In this document: one piece after another, positions 29,659 to 41,311 of the stretch
Layout of the letters: each line of letters begins with the position of its first letter
Position numbering within the stretch: position 1 is the first letter of the stretch
Assembly: GCA_027596035.1 (NCBI GenBank)
Contig: JADGJA010000108.1
Coordinates: 1-41,311 of the forward strand
Direction: 5' to 3'
DNA: 41,311 nucleotides
Source of the DNA: Thoreauomyces humboldtii
Lineage: Eukaryota; Chytridiomycota; Chytridiomycetes; Spizellomycetales; Powellomycetaceae
Position numbers and translations under genes: made by a program
Notes under the pieces: generated by a model
What the model saw: the letters and a program-made list of their open reading frames with translations, nothing else
What the model was told of the DNA's origin: nothing
Database searches by the model: none

Positions 29659-32358
29659 TCATCGATCAGGTGGGAAAGCGGGAGGGTCGGACGTCAGCAA
29701 CGTGGTGGCCGCGATGAGCGGTCCACCGATGACGTCCACCGACAACGGCAGCCCGGTCACGGTGGCATCCCTCGATGTCTCGCCGTGCCCATGGGAATGC
29801 TGCTCCGCAGGAGGATTCGGTGCGAGTCCGAGCAGGGCGTCGACGTTGTCCTCGTTCGCATCCCGAGTCGACAGTGGCGGGGAGAGGGGCGGATGACATG
29901 GAGCGGAACCCCGGGAATTCGTGGACGCCGACATGGGTTGTGGAACGGGAGGAAGGGCGGAAGAAGGAAGTGGAGTGGAACCGCCTGGTGGGACCACGGC
30001 TGGTACTTTGCTCGTGATGCGATGCTGCTGCTGCGGCTGCTCCTGTTGCTGCTCCTGCTGGACCACTGAAGGCAGGGTTGAGCCCATCGGAGGCAGAACG
30101 GGACTCGTCACGGCATTCCCAGGATACTGAAGCCCATCCCCGACGTGATTTGAACCGGGGGCGGTAGCGACCGTACGAGTGGCAGCGTCAGCGTCATCTC
30201 CGAACAACCCGCCAAGCAATGCGTCCAGATCCTGCTGGGTCATGTCCAGTAAATCCGGAACCTCCTGCGTCGCCGGAGGATTCCCAAGGAGCATGTCGAA
30301 CGTTAGGTTATGAGCCTCCTGATGTCCAACTCCAATCTCGCTGTCCATTATCAGCGGATCGCAGAACAGAGCGTGAAGCTCCTCGTCATCGTGGAGGGTT
30401 GATGTAAGACGAGCGATGGGAGATGTGCATCTCCTGAGCGCGTCGCCGCCATCGAGACTCTCGAACGCGTCGCGGAATGGATCTTCGCCTCCCACGTCGG
30501 GAAAGGACCAATCGCACAATGTCTCTTCGTCAAGGAACCGTTCGAGCGGAGACGTGATGAACTCTAGCTGCTGATGGTTGCTGTCGTTGTGGGTCGTGGA
30601 GGCTGTCCCCTCGCTCGTCACGCTCGGGTTGTAGTGGGACTTGGACGTTGAAGATGGTGGGATCGACAGGAAGGCGTTCCATTCTTCGGTGGTCGCCGCG
30701 ATGTGGGATGGACGAGTATTGACAGGTGGCGGTCGTGGCGGTCGTTGCGTGGTTGTGGCTTGGGACTTGGAGGCATCCTGCTGCGAGCTTATTTTCTTGG
30801 CTGGGCGGTCCGTGCCGGAAGCCGAGCATGCTGCCGGTGGAACCAGCACGAGCGGAGCTGGTCGAGGAGGGCAAGCCGGGTCTTCGGTGTTTTCCTTGTC
30901 GGAAGCCGGCGAGCACAGATCAATACAGACTGGCTTCGGCTTGACGGGCGTCACCGTTGCTGCACTAGCGGTAATAGGAGCTGGATGGTTCTGATTGCTG
31001 GATCGGTGCACAAGCTTTGGGATCGACGATGCTCGGTCCTTTTGACATTGTGCCGGAGGAGGAGGAATAAGCGATTGCGGACGAGAGTGGGACTTGCGTG
31101 CGATGGGTGCAGGCAGGGAGTTTTCCCCTCTCGGCCTTTTGCTGTCGTTCCTGTCACCTACGTCTTCCGATCTGCGTTTTCGAAAGACTGGCTGCTGTTC
31201 ATTGTCCTTGGCGTGCTGCTCGGGTATCTCACGGTTGGGCTTCATCGTAGTAACCATGGGTGGCATGTATGCCAGCTGCGGCGGTCCAGTGGGAACCGGT
31301 GCACTCGCGGGATACGGATAGGACGGCGCTGGAAGCATGCTCTGGCCCATGAAGGGGATCGGGTACATCATGCCCATCGCTGCGTACGACGACATGATCT
31401 GCTGGTAGTAGGCGGCGGTCATTGTCTGCATCATCATCATGGGGTTCGCAAGCTGCATCATGGGGTTGACCATAGGGTTATTCGGCATCATCATCATCTG
31501 CTGCTGCATCGCCTGGAGCTGGTAGGCTTGCATATTGTACGGAAGATGTGTGGGATGAGCAGAGGGAGCTGCGAATCCTGATTGTGGAGAAACAGGTCTG
31601 GGCGAGGTCGGTGCAGGAGACCGGTGAACCGTTCTGACGCTCGCTCTCCGGCTTTTGGGGGTTGGTGAGTCTTGCGGGAGGGGCGGGCCGGAAGACTTGC
31701 GAGGTGGGGTAGGCGTGTCAAGGACGATACATTCGACCTTTTTAACGTGTTGAACGGGGGGTTCTGAGGCCTTGGCCCCTCGTTCTGGAGTTGCTGGCAT
31801 GGACGGTGGTTCCGATTGCGGTGAGGAGGAAACGAGCCCATCTGCTGCGACGGCGGTTGGCTTCTTCGCGACTTCTTTCGAGATTTCGGTTGGCAACGCG
31901 GCTTCCTGGACCGCTGGGAAGGCTGTCGAGGTTGACTTGCTCACTACCAAGACTGGCTTGGTAGCGACCTTTTGCACCTCGGTTCCCATTGGTTCTCCGC
32001 TGACCTCGGGTGGTGGCTTGTTCGCTGGTTCGACTGGCCGCGGCTGAGGAGGTTTAGGGACTGGACCTGGAAGCAGGGAAACTGGTGGACGTCGAGCCGG
32101 CCTTGACGCCTGCTTGCGCTTGCGTCTCATGATCCAGTCGTCGACCTCGGCGGAGGAAAGACCGATGGCCACTCCAACGGCCTTGCGCTGCTCACGCGTA
32201 GGAGCCGAAAGGCCTCCCTGCACGGCCGCACGTTGCATGTCGCGTAGGCCGGCAAGCTGCGCGGAGGAGAGTCCGGTCCCGCTCACTCCAGTGGACGCAT
32301 CGGCTTCCTTGTTGATGGTCGGGCGGTCAGGAACGAGGATGCTTTCATCGCCCGTCAT
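29659..32358 (-). CDS. Divergent homeodomain-like transcription factor
   Basis: 899-aa single-exon protein. Residues ~28-84 look like a homeodomain: LSSAQLAGLRDMQRA (helix 1), APTREQRKAVGVAIGLS (helix 2 and turn) and SAEVDDWIMRRKRKQ (helix 3). Trp48 is kept (residue 75), but the usual WFxNRR reads WIMRRK, so Asn51 is replaced by Arg. Downstream are Pro/Ser/Lys-rich linkers, a Met/Gln/Tyr-rich stretch (about 270-375) and an acidic C-terminal part (EWNAFLSIP, LLDMTQQDLDALLGGLFGDD) that resembles an activation domain, with a poly-Gln run near residue 790. A nuclear transcription regulator is the likely role; targets are unknown. It is divergent to LAA1 with 738 bases between starts. Confidence 0.68.
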   Translation of the reverse strand: MTGDESILVPDRPTINKEADASTGVSGTGLSSAQLAGLRDMQRAAVQGGLSAPTREQRKAVGVAIGLSSAEVDDWIMRRKRKQASRPARRPPVSLLPGPVPKPPQPRPVEPANKPPPEVSGEPMGTEVQKVATKPVLVVSKSTSTAFPAVQEAALPTEISKEVAKKPTAVAADGLVSSSPQSEPPSMPATPERGAKASEPPVQHVKKVECIVLDTPTPPRKSSGPPLPQDSPTPKSRRASVRTVHRSPAPTSPRPVSPQSGFAAPSAHPTHLPYNMQAYQLQAMQQQMMMMPNNPMVNPMMQLANPMMMMQTMTAAYYQQIMSSYAAMGMMYPIPFMGQSMLPAPSYPYPASAPVPTGPPQLAYMPPMVTTMKPNREIPEQHAKDNEQQPVFRKRRSEDVGDRNDSKRPRGENSLPAPIARKSHSRPQSLIPPPPAQCQKDRASSIPKLVHRSSNQNHPAPITASAATVTPVKPKPVCIDLCSPASDKENTEDPACPPRPAPLVLVPPAACSASGTDRPAKKISSQQDASKSQATTTQRPPRPPPVNTRPSHIAATTEEWNAFLSIPPSSTSKSHYNPSVTSEGTASTTHNDSNHQQLEFITSPLERFLDEETLCDWSFPDVGGEDPFRDAFESLDGGDALRRCTSPIARLTSTLHDDEELHALFCDPLIMDSEIGVGHQEAHNLTFDMLLGNPPATQEVPDLLDMTQQDLDALLGGLFGDDADAATRTVATAPGSNHVGDGLQYPGNAVTSPVLPPMGSTLPSVVQQEQQQEQPQQQHRITSKVPAVVPPGGSTPLPSSALPPVPQPMSASTNSRGSAPCHPPLSPPLSTRDANEDNVDALLGLAPNPPAEQHSHGHGETSRDATVTGLPLSVDVIGGPLIAATTLLTSDPPAFPPDR

Positions 32359-33096
32359 GGCGAGCCAGGCGAACTATGGAAGGCGTGACGCTCGCACTCG
32401 AGAAATCTTTGCTTGCACAGCAATGTGTAGTAAAGTAGCGGAGGTTCCCCTTGTGAGCCGTGCTGTCTGCAGAGGCCCTAGGCTAGGACGCGAGGACGGG
32501 ATCCAAAGGTCCTGGGGGTCCCCGAGAAGCTGACGGATGGTAGTTTTCCTCCGAAGTCCGTAGGGTCGCTCTGTTGGTCTGGGCGGCGGTGTAAGCGTGG
32601 GAAGTGGGGACGCGATGCTATGAGGGGGAGCGGGATGGGTTTCAGAGCGTTGCACGTTGCAAAGTGAGGGGAGGTTGAACGCGCTGTTGATCCCACGGGG
32701 GTGTATAGAAAGGCTGCTGAGGATATCGCCAGATTGAGAGAAGGCAGGAGAACAAAGCAGGAGCAGGAGCAGCGGTAGGGTATTAGTAGTTGATCTGCGT
32801 TTTCAGGAGCTCACAACCCTCCCTCTCTAATCGCAGAAGTACGTAGACAGAGGCGAATCGAACCGGGGATTGTTGGTCGGTTGGTCGGTTGCGGGGAATG
32901 GGAGGAAGCGTAGCGACTAATAAAAGAGAAAGTAGATGATAACTACGCTCTCTCTTCGGACACCTCTCGGACAGCGTGTTGGCCCACGCGCGTACCGGTA
33001 ATGACATCGGCACCAACGCAAACGGCGTAAATCTTCCCACGGTCCCACCTTCCAGGCAGTCGCACGACTAGCGGTCGTCAACCGTATAAAGCATCT
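32359..33096. other. Divergent promoter between homeodomain gene and LAA1
   Basis: 738 bases with no gene recognised. A short direct repeat TTGGTCGG occurs twice at about 32874-32889. A TATAAA is present at 33085-33090, too close to the LAA1 ATG to be an ordinary TATA box. A GGTTCGAT sequence on the minus strand near 32860 has no matching tRNA stems. Confidence 0.5.
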
Positions 33097-36000
33097 ATGG
33101 ATCCGATACCCGTCTCTCGTGCTGCGTTTGGAGCAGCTCATGAGCAATCGAGTCATGCAGTGGCACCGGAGAGCTTCTCTTTCGATGAAGCAAAGGTATC
33201 TTGCCGGCCGTTACCTCCTGACGGGGATGGCCAGGGAGCTAAGCATATGTCGTCATTTCATTGTAGATAACCGCTGCAGACACGGCGGAGAAGAAGGAGA
33301 TTATCCTTCTGCAGGTGAGCTGTGGCTGCGTTGCATCTACATGTGCACGGACCAAGTCGAGTCTGTATAGTTACACGTTCAAGCATTCAGTGGCTATCCA
33401 ACCTGGAACGGGACTTGAACAAAGCTACCCTGGTACGCGATCCTCGGGCGATGCGATGAGTCGCTTGGGCCGGGGCGATTCTGGAATCAATCTAGCATCG
33501 CGCTGATAAATCTGCACGCGCAATCAGAACACAATCAAGCCATCGCAGGCATCTCTCGAACAACTCTTGTTGAGATATCTCACATCAACCGCACCAAAAC
33601 CGTCACGACCATTACGTCAGCTCATTGCTCGATGTCTTGTGGTCTTGTATACGAATGGTGACTCAAGATCCCTCTTCGACACTCTGTCCGCCGTGCAGAC
33701 AATCGTGGCCAATAAGAAACTTGAGGATCTCACGAGTAGGCTGTAAGCCCTTCGAGAGATTGTGCTGAGGGTGGGCAAGGTCTCATATGTGCTTGTTTCT
33801 CTGCAGCTCCGCAATTCACTGCCTAGGAGTTCTCACGGAGGCCCATGGCGGAAAGGTTGGGCCCTCTAACCTTGAAACCCGGCATACTTACAAAGATTCT
33901 AACGATACTTCTTAGCTGCTCTCGCTGTTTGCCGAGACCGTGACACTGCTTCAAAAGATCTACAAGAATGCGAAGGATGCCGAGGTAAGGTATTGAGATA
34001 GGTAGGATCAGCTCCACGCCCAAGGTCTCACTCGGTATTGCCAGCTAGCACTCAGATACGAATGCTTGGTTGCCTTGGAACGATCTCTTAAAGGCGCAGG
34101 GAAGGGCGCAAACGATACCATGAGCAAAGAGCTTGTGAAGCTAGCAAAAGCAGGGATGGTGGATAAGCTCCCTCTCATACGCGGGGCATCCATTGAGGTA
34201 AGCCCCGAATTGTTGCGTCTCTCCTCCTGGCCGTTCACGAATATCTCAATCAGAACAGCTGTATAGGTCTCTGTACGAGCATGCCGCCCTAACCGCGCCT
34301 ACAAAGCTGGAGGAGTTTGAGGTTCTGCTACTTGCAATCTGCAAGGTGCTCGAAGGTGGAAACTACAGCCTCCGACGGTCCATAGCGACCTTCGTTTCGG
34401 CGATCTTGGCACTTTCGCAGCGGCCTGCCGTCAAAAAAGACAAGGGGAAGAGGAGCGCCAAATCCGACGCAACCGATGCAGCCGTAATCGCCGAGGTCAA
34501 TGTCCTGGAGGTTACTGAGGTTCTCGGGGTCTTTTGTACGCTCTTACTGAAGGCATCATCTCGGGAAGCGCGCGTTGGTATACTGGAGGCATATGCCACG
34601 ACTCTACGGCGTTTCGGACCAACTTTTATCGAAGCGAACTATCCAGCGATTGTCACAAGCATTCTGGAACTATCAACACATCCGAAGATTGTCGCAAGCC
34701 ATGCTGAAGCGATCTTCTTGCGGGAAAGCTGCGGCTTTTTACTGAGAGATACTGTTGGCAAGATGCTGAGCGAGACAGGCCAGATCAGCGCTATCAAGGA
34801 GCTAGGAAACGGGTGGCTGAAAAAGTGGCCGGCTGTGCTAGGAACTGACATAGCACCGCCTGATCTAGCACTCGTCTGTGTCTTGAACGAGCTTGCCGCA
34901 CTGCTCATCGACTTGGGTCCTGCCGCAGCTGGAGAGGAGGGTGTAATTGTTGAGCCGCTGCTCAAGCTACTGGGCCATCCATCGAGATCCGTTAATCTCG
35001 CATTAGCATGGTGTCTTCGGTGCTTATCCGCGGCGTTGCCATCACATATGCCGAGACTTATCGGCAAACTCATGGGCTTAGTGCAAAAAGATCTGCAGCA
35101 CCTTCAAGGTGAAAAGCCAAAATACCTCGTGCGCTTCCTGGGACTGGGAAATGTGCTCGCTGGTCTCATCAGTGCTGCACCATCCCGGACATTGTTCGTG
35201 TCTTATGAAACCATGGCTCGCATCTTTGGCCTCTGCGCCCAGCTACTGCGCAATGTCTCGACCTCGAAAGATTTTCTCGCTATCAATGCGCAATCGCGGG
35301 TAGCATGGACCCTAATGGGGTCCCTCATGTGCCTGGGTCCTGACTTTGTTCGCGTGCACACTTCTCAACTACTCCTGATTTGGAAGAGTGTGTTTCCGAA
35401 GCCAGCTCCTAAGGAATCTTCGATCAACCGCAGCGAGCCAGAGTGGGAGTACCTCCTCATGAGCAGGGAGTCGGCCCTCGCGGCACTCCACAGCTTTATG
35501 GTGCATAACCCCAAAGAACTTGCGACCTCGGACGTCGCCAAGCGGATAACTGTCTGCTTGAACAACACTCTGACTTTCATGTCCAACCTCCCGTCTCTAT
35601 ACTACACAGGTCCACCTCCACCCCCAGGGGTACAGAGCCCCGAGATCCGCTTCCACCAAATGGAAAACTTTTTGCGCAAGCGGCTATTCATGTGTTTCAA
35701 AGCACTCACCCCGTCATCGACGTTCGAGATGACTTACTCTCAACTTCTCCGGGCTTCTCTTGAGATGTTTGCACCAGATCCAGAGAAGAGTCTCGAACGC
35801 TTTGTGCTCCCGAACAGTCCCGCGTCCAGCGACAAAGCAGGTCCGGGTGCTCCGCAGCAACTCGCTTTTACCACGACCCTGTTGCAGGGGTCGGTGGTGA
35901 AAGTTGCTGATGACTTGGGGGCGGAGGATAGGGGTATTGCCAGATTGATGAACAAGGATTCGGATGTTCAGATGCTGGAAAATCTGGTAAGCTTTTGGTC

Positions 36001-39000
36001 CCATACCTCACGTTGCCGGTCTCAGTTCAAAAACTGAAATATTACTTTCGTAGCTCGAGCACCAGACTCCTGGAACCATGGAAAATGATCCTCACTGCCT
36101 TTACCTTCAAAATGTCACTCAGCACGCATCACAATCAGGGAGCACGCATGCTTCCCATACCTACGAGCTTGCGTATACCCGTCCAGCCCCCTCGCCAATT
36201 CCCTTTGCAACCATTGATGCGGCGATTGAGGTGTTTGCATTGCTATTACCGCTCCAAAATGCATCGGTCCAAGAGTCGCTGCTAGAGCAACTCATCACCC
36301 TTGCCAAAAATCAAAACGTCGGCACGAAGACTCAAACCTCACCTCGAAAGCGAAGCGTGCAGTTGAACATTCTTTGCGCTATAATTGGTGCTTTAAAGTA
36401 TGTCATGGTCAAGAAAGGGGCTCTGGCTAGCGGCAAGGTCGCCGTCGCTATTCGGGATCTCGTCGAGGTAAGTGCATGCGTTTGACGAATTTTGCAGCTG
36501 AGGTCTGTGCTTAATGCACTGAGTGTAGGAGTATCTTGTGGCGCCGGATCCGGTCTTCCGAACACTGGCTTGCGAAGCTCTAGGTCGCCTCACCCGTATA
36601 GTTGGTACCGCCACTTTTGTGAATCCCGTCATACAAAACCTCGTCGATCAGGTCGTCAAGAACCGTGACCCAGATGTTCGCGCTGGGTCTGCGCTTGGGC
36701 TCGGATACATTCTCAGTTACGTTGGGGGGATGGCCGCTGCTCCTCAACTAAAGATGGTAGTTGGAATCCTTCATTCCCTTGCCACCGATCCGCATCCTCT
36801 GGTCCACACATGGGCGTTGCACTCTTTGTGGCTGACAATCGAGAGTGCCGGCCTCATGTACGGACCGTTCGTCAACTCGACTTTGTCTGTGACAGTGAAG
36901 CTCTTGATGTCGGACACACACGAGCTGAGCGCTCTTGCAGCAAATGAACAAGCACGGAACGGAAACGTTGACGTGTATCCAGCCATAGGCCGCATTCTGT
37001 ACGCACTCGTGGGAGTGATCGGCCCGGAACTGTCAATGTCCACAAAGATCCGCGAGCTATGCTTCACTCTTTACGAGCAATTGAAAGCGGAGGACGACCC
37101 TTTCGTGGTTGTGGAAGCCATCCGCTGCATCCAGCATTTCATTCTGTTCGCACCAAAGCATGTCGATATCTTTACCCTCATTCCATTCCTCCAGATGCAG
37201 CTCGCTGGTAATACCAACACATCGCAAAGCTACCTCACGAGAAAGGCTGCTGTTACCTGTATGTACCAGTTGGCGCAACGATCACCGGCCTTGGTACTAG
37301 AAGCTGCTGGAAATAACCAGCTGGAAGAACAGTTATTCGCCCTTCTGGACATGGAAACAGATGCGACCATACGTGACGAGATACGCGACATTTTGGTTAA
37401 TTTACTGAAACATGTTGCGCCCCAAAAACCCTCGCGTTGGCTCATGCTTTGCAAAAGCATTCTGTCCAAAACAGGGGGTTCCGTCGGAGAACCACCCGCT
37501 GTGGATGATTTGGCCGATATGGCCAACACGGGAGGAGGGGGCCCTGAGGATGATGACGATGATGGCTTCAATGTGGATCATTCAGACGCACCTACCACCC
37601 GTACCGCCACGGCCGCCCCTGCAGGCTTGCAGACCACTACCGCAGCAAACCTGTCTTCGGGGATTTCAGCGCGGCTCGTTCTGCTCATGCTGAAACCTCG
37701 ATGGAGGACGCAGGTGTTTGCTTTGGTTTGCCTGCGCCATGTGTTGCCTGTGATCTATGTCACGGACATCAAAGCTCATTTCGATCTCGGTCTGGCGCGA
37801 CGCCTTGCTGACGATGAAACAGCTACTGGTGCAAAACGCCCCGACTACCTTGTGTTCAAGCTTGCCGACCTCATTCGAATGGCGTTTTCTGCTGCCACTG
37901 CTAATGTCAATGATCTTCGGCTTGAGGGCTTACGATTGTTGCAAGATGTGCTGGAGAAGTTTGCGACAGCTACAGACCCGGACTTTGAGGAGCACGCTCT
38001 TCTGGAGCAGTATCAAGCTCAAATTGGAGCTGCATTGACACCGGCGTTTGCGCCTGATTCTGGTCCAGACGTTCTCAGCCTTGCGTGCCATGTATCGGCT
38101 GTATACATCGGCAGCGGAATCAATAAAGAGGTAGCGACAATGTCGCGCATCCTCCGACTCTTAACAACCCTGATGGAAGGCTACAAAGATCAGGGTGTCA
38201 TGACCAATGCGGAAGCAGCAGCGGCAGCAGTACAAACAAGCCCACACGCGGAACTACTCGTCAGGATATCGGCGCTTACTGCCTGGGCTCACCTCCACAC
38301 TGCAAGTTTCACGCAATCCTACTTAATTCCAGTTACCAGGCCTAACCTGCCGGCACTGGCAGGACTATGGGTTGCTCTGCTGACAGATTATGCCCGGGTA
38401 AAACTGGAACCAGAGGTTCTTAGCGCTGCCGCCGGCGAACCTGGCGTCCGCGCGAGCATGGGAAGCTACTTGGAGGCGACTCGAAACGTCGTCTTGCCGT
38501 TTTACGGAACGTCTTGGGCACCTATTATGGAGGCCCTGACTAGTCTACAGGACACGCAACCGGAAGTCCTCTCGGCCGCTCTTCAACCCTCGAATGACCT
38601 CCCTGCCTCGCCCACGCTAACTGTGCCCACCAACGTCTCCAAACCGTTTTATGTCCTTTTGGGACTATGCATCGAAGCACTCGCCGTTGCATCGAGCCAG
38701 GTTTCGTCCGCAGAGGAAGGTCAGCTGTCCCGTCTCCGCAGCTTGGCCCGTCTCTGTCGACACTGTGATACCGTCAGCGGCCTCGGCCTTGAAGAGCCTC
38801 TTTTCCTCGAAATTATGACGCTCCTCTCCAAGTTAGTACAGACGGAAGATGCACCTGTTCAAACGGTGGTCCTCGGCATTGTCAAGCAGATCATGCAAGA
38901 CGCACCGCCGGGATACCTCTGCGATGACGTCGAGACAGGGTTGGAGCGGAGGTGGGATTCCGGGGGAGGATCCCTTGATGCTATTCACCAGAATGACGCT

Positions 39001-40594
39001 GGGGAAGACGTTGCGGGTCCCCGTGCCGGTCCTGAACACTCGAGGAAGGCAAGGAAACTGCTCAAGGTGATCTTTGATATGTTCGTGTATCACGTGAACG
39101 GAATGTCAACGAGCCCTAGCGCTGCCGGTAAGTGGTAGCCTGGCATCTGTCATTGATTCTGAGCCTTGCTAATCGCTCTCATTATGAGCTAGTTACGGCA
39201 AACCGCCCGCTAACTCCAGCATCTAGTGCGCTGCTCATCAGCGCATTGGATGTCCTCACAGCTTTCGTAACACGTCCTGAGCTCTTGAAGGTGGCGGCGG
39301 GCGATTTCGTGCCCACCGCACTGTTTATCTACCTAGGTGTGTCTGCGACTACTTTTCTACCTTGATCAGCAGGTCAGCTGATTTCTCGTGCTTTCCTTTC
39401 AGCCGTTTTGCGGTGTGAAAAGTTGCAAGATGAGGTGGCCGTGAGAGCTGTACTTTGCATCAGATCTTGCGCCAGCAAACTCGCGGAAAGCTCGCCCGAA
39501 AGCGACAGCGAGAGTTCGCGCTTGTTCTCCACGATCGTTGGATCTGCTGTGGCTAGCTTGCTAGATATCGTGGACTCTGAAATGTACGGATCACGAACGT
39601 GGTTTCCTGGATGCTCAAAAAAACATTAGACTTACCTATCAGGCGTTGTCTAGATGGAACCTTACGACTGTCGATCCCAAAAGTCCCCTTCCGACCGATA
39701 TCGCACCGTCATCAGTCAACACGGCCATGCTCAGAAATGCTTTACTTGCCGCTATCCTCACGGCTTCGGGATGTGCCCGATTCGGATATCAACCTACCAA
39801 CGAGGAACGCGTTTCCAGAGCGTTCGGACGGTTGCTGGTACACGAACTCCCGGAAGTACGCAATTGCCTCAGCACCCCTGAATGAAACCGTCACTCACAT
39901 TTATTTCCAACCTAGTTGCAGATGGTGGCCTTGCAATCACTGAAGAGCATGGTTCTATCGCCTTTGACATCAGCATCCGAGCGATACCTGCGGATTCTTG
40001 TAGCGCAGCTGGTGGCCTGGTTCGAGCACGCCGCGCAGGAGGTCCAAAGGGGGATGGGTCGCTCATCGCAGATACCGGTCGTTGAGGAAGCCGGCCGCAC
40101 CATGGTACTGCTATACGGAGCGGTGCCTGACGTAAAAAGTAAAGCTTGCAGCAAAGCGTCGCGGCTCGGATAGCAATCAATCAATTTGCTCATCCGGATA
40201 TTTCTTTGTAGAACTGGGGGTGCTCACCCTTACCTTGGACTCTTTGCTGTCGCTCCTCTCGACGACAACGACGTCTACTCAGGGAATACCCGACCTTCCG
40301 ACTTTCCTCGATGCCACGCACCGTAATCTCCATCTATTTGCCGCGAAGACCCTCCTACAGGTGGCGGGAGCTCAACCGGCAGTCTTCCGAGACATTATCC
40401 AGCGACTGGAGCCTTCCCGCCTCGGTGTTCTTCAGAGAGGCCTCAAGACGATCGCAGAGGTCGGGAACGTGCCATCGGCGTCGTCGTCATCACAACAAAA
40501 CTCTCCCACGAGGACGCACGCTTCCGGGTTCGGAGACTTTCCTGCTGTAGCAACACCTCCCAAGATTGAGCTTCGCAGTTTCGCGCAGTTCTGA
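33097..40594 (+). CDS. LAA1: HEAT-repeat protein, Laa1/HEATR5 family
   Basis: Large HEAT-repeat scaffold that works with the AP-1 clathrin adaptor in trans-Golgi/endosome traffic (yeast Laa1, animal HEATR5). Fifteen exons, all phase-consistent, give 2180 aa: 33097-33195, 33267-33314, 33391-33432, 33528-33742, 33807-33855, 33916-33984, 34045-34197, 34259-35986, 36054-36467, 36529-39127, 39193-39336, 39403-39583, 39654-39855, 39922-40138 and 40212-40594. Family landmarks are RPLRQLIARCLVVLYTNGD near the N-terminus, the HEAT-rich middle, the conserved NRDPDVRAGSALGLGYILSYVGG with VHTWALHSLWLTIESAG about one thousand residues in, VGPELS-like IGPELS, and a C-terminus of the PPKIELRSF type. Length fits the family (about 2000-2070 aa). 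Introns cluster at both ends, with two long exons in the middle. The exon 13 acceptor could also be at 39642, but that breaks the frame. Confidence 0.92.
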
Positions 40595-40615
40595 TAGTGA
40601 CGGAATAAGCTTCAA

Positions 40616-41177
40616 TTACAAGTTTATTTCTTCGACAACGGGTGTTCCAAAATCCTTTTGTGCAGTTGCGGTTTTTACGAGAATGAGATGAAAACCCGAA
40701 GGGACGAGGCAAGCGATCCGCTGCCGGCGCTCGGCGATGACCGAGAGCAAGGCTTCTCCACAGGCTTCTGTTCCACCCTCTCCTATCTCGAGCGCTTGAA
40801 ATCCCATAAGAATAGGATCCATCAATGGGCATGCGAGGATGTCGATCGGAAACTGGATCCGAGCTCCGAAAGTTTCGGGACGAACGTTCGAAAACCCTTT
40901 GAAATAGGCGACCTGAGAAAGCTTCATTCCCGACGACGTCGCCCGGCGGACACGGTGCGGTAAAAGGTTTTGTCAAGAAAGAGAAGCGAGCGATATGTTC
41001 TGGTGTCTGTTTCCGCCAAACCGTCTGTCCAGATGCAGGTTACTACCTTCACGAGTTCGGGGCATCATTTCTAGATCAAACGCTGCCTTGGTTGGAATGT
41101 ACGCGGTAGTGATAGTTGAGAAGAAAGCTGAAGGTACTTGACGATAGCTTCGGTACAAGAATGGTAGGGTCAAAGAT
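40616..41177 (-). CDS. 3' exons of unidentified gene, upstream part unresolved or beyond window
   Basis: Three exons read in one phase on the minus strand: 41177-41103, 41046-40954 and 40912-40616, stop included. The junctions are GTACAT...GTGAAG (56 nt) and GTGTCC...CTCAG (41 nt); an acceptor TTCAGCAG precedes the first exon. The combined 154 residues look like a real folded domain, for example FLLNYHYR, WTDGLAETDTRTYRSLLFLD, VAYFKGFSNVRPETFGARIQ and LVPSGFHLILVKTATAQ. I do not recognise the family. The 5' exons should lie to the right; bases 41178-41311 gave no in-phase exon, so the gene probably continues past the edge. Its stop lies only 21 bases from the LAA1 stop, so the two 3' UTRs must overlap. 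Confidence 0.6.
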
Positions 41178-41311
41178 CTGCTGAACGTCAGGAGGTGGGA
41201 ATCTCTCTCACGGTCCTGACGCCAACAGAGGCAGCCCCCGTCCCTCCCAAAGCAGACTCCGCCCCCCTAAGCAGCCCACCATGTTGACGCGCCTACCGTA
41301 AACAAAATGGT

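Noticed and set aside
32845..32890. Possible tRNA on the minus strand (GGTTCGAT)
   Set aside because: No T-stem, anticodon stem or acceptor stem pairs around the loop-like sequence.
40443..40976. 177-codon minus-strand frame overlapping the LAA1 end
   Set aside because: It overlaps LAA1 coding sequence and competes with the spliced model 40616-41177, which is more protein-like and keeps proper splice phases.

Overview
The window is fungal nuclear DNA. It is dense with genes, and many carry short GT-AG introns of about 40-100 nt with CTAAC or CTGAC-like branch sites. The gene families also point to a fungus: Skg3/CAF120-type PH protein, Laa1/HEATR5, a BDM-1-type phosducin-like protein and a polynucleotide kinase/phosphatase without an FHA domain. 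I see no bacterial operon, insertion sequence, CRISPR array or phage gene. A basidiomycete or an early-diverging fungus would fit, but I cannot place it further by eye.

Layout, left to right: the 3' end of an unidentified gene (+, cut by the left edge); an atypical Ras-like GTPase with a long tail (-); a low-complexity 341-aa protein (+); RFC1, the clamp-loader large subunit, rebuilt here from 17 exons (+); a small five-exon gene of unknown function (+); a phosducin-like protein (+); a large Skg3/CAF120-like PH-domain protein in two exons (-); a long coiled-coil protein (+); LSM5 in five exons (-); a RidA-family deaminase (+); PNKP (-); a 60-aa spliced membrane protein (-); an SH3-PX-BAR sorting nexin in seven exons (+); a divergent homeodomain protein (-); a 15-exon LAA1/HEATR5 homologue (+); and the 3' exons of an unidentified gene (-, running off the right edge).

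Most genes are housekeeping: DNA replication and repair (RFC1, PNKP), RNA metabolism (LSM5, CAF120-like), membrane traffic (SH3-PX-BAR protein, LAA1) and signalling (GTPase, phosducin-like). They do not form a functional cluster. The most notable items are the GTPase, which carries non-Ras residues at the positions equivalent to Ras 12, 13, 59, 61 and 117; a homeodomain without its usual Asn51; and four gene models (both edges, the small gene after RFC1 and the 60-aa membrane protein) that appear only when introns or window edges are taken into account. Exon limits were worked out by hand from splice signals and reading phase; no search or alignment program was run.
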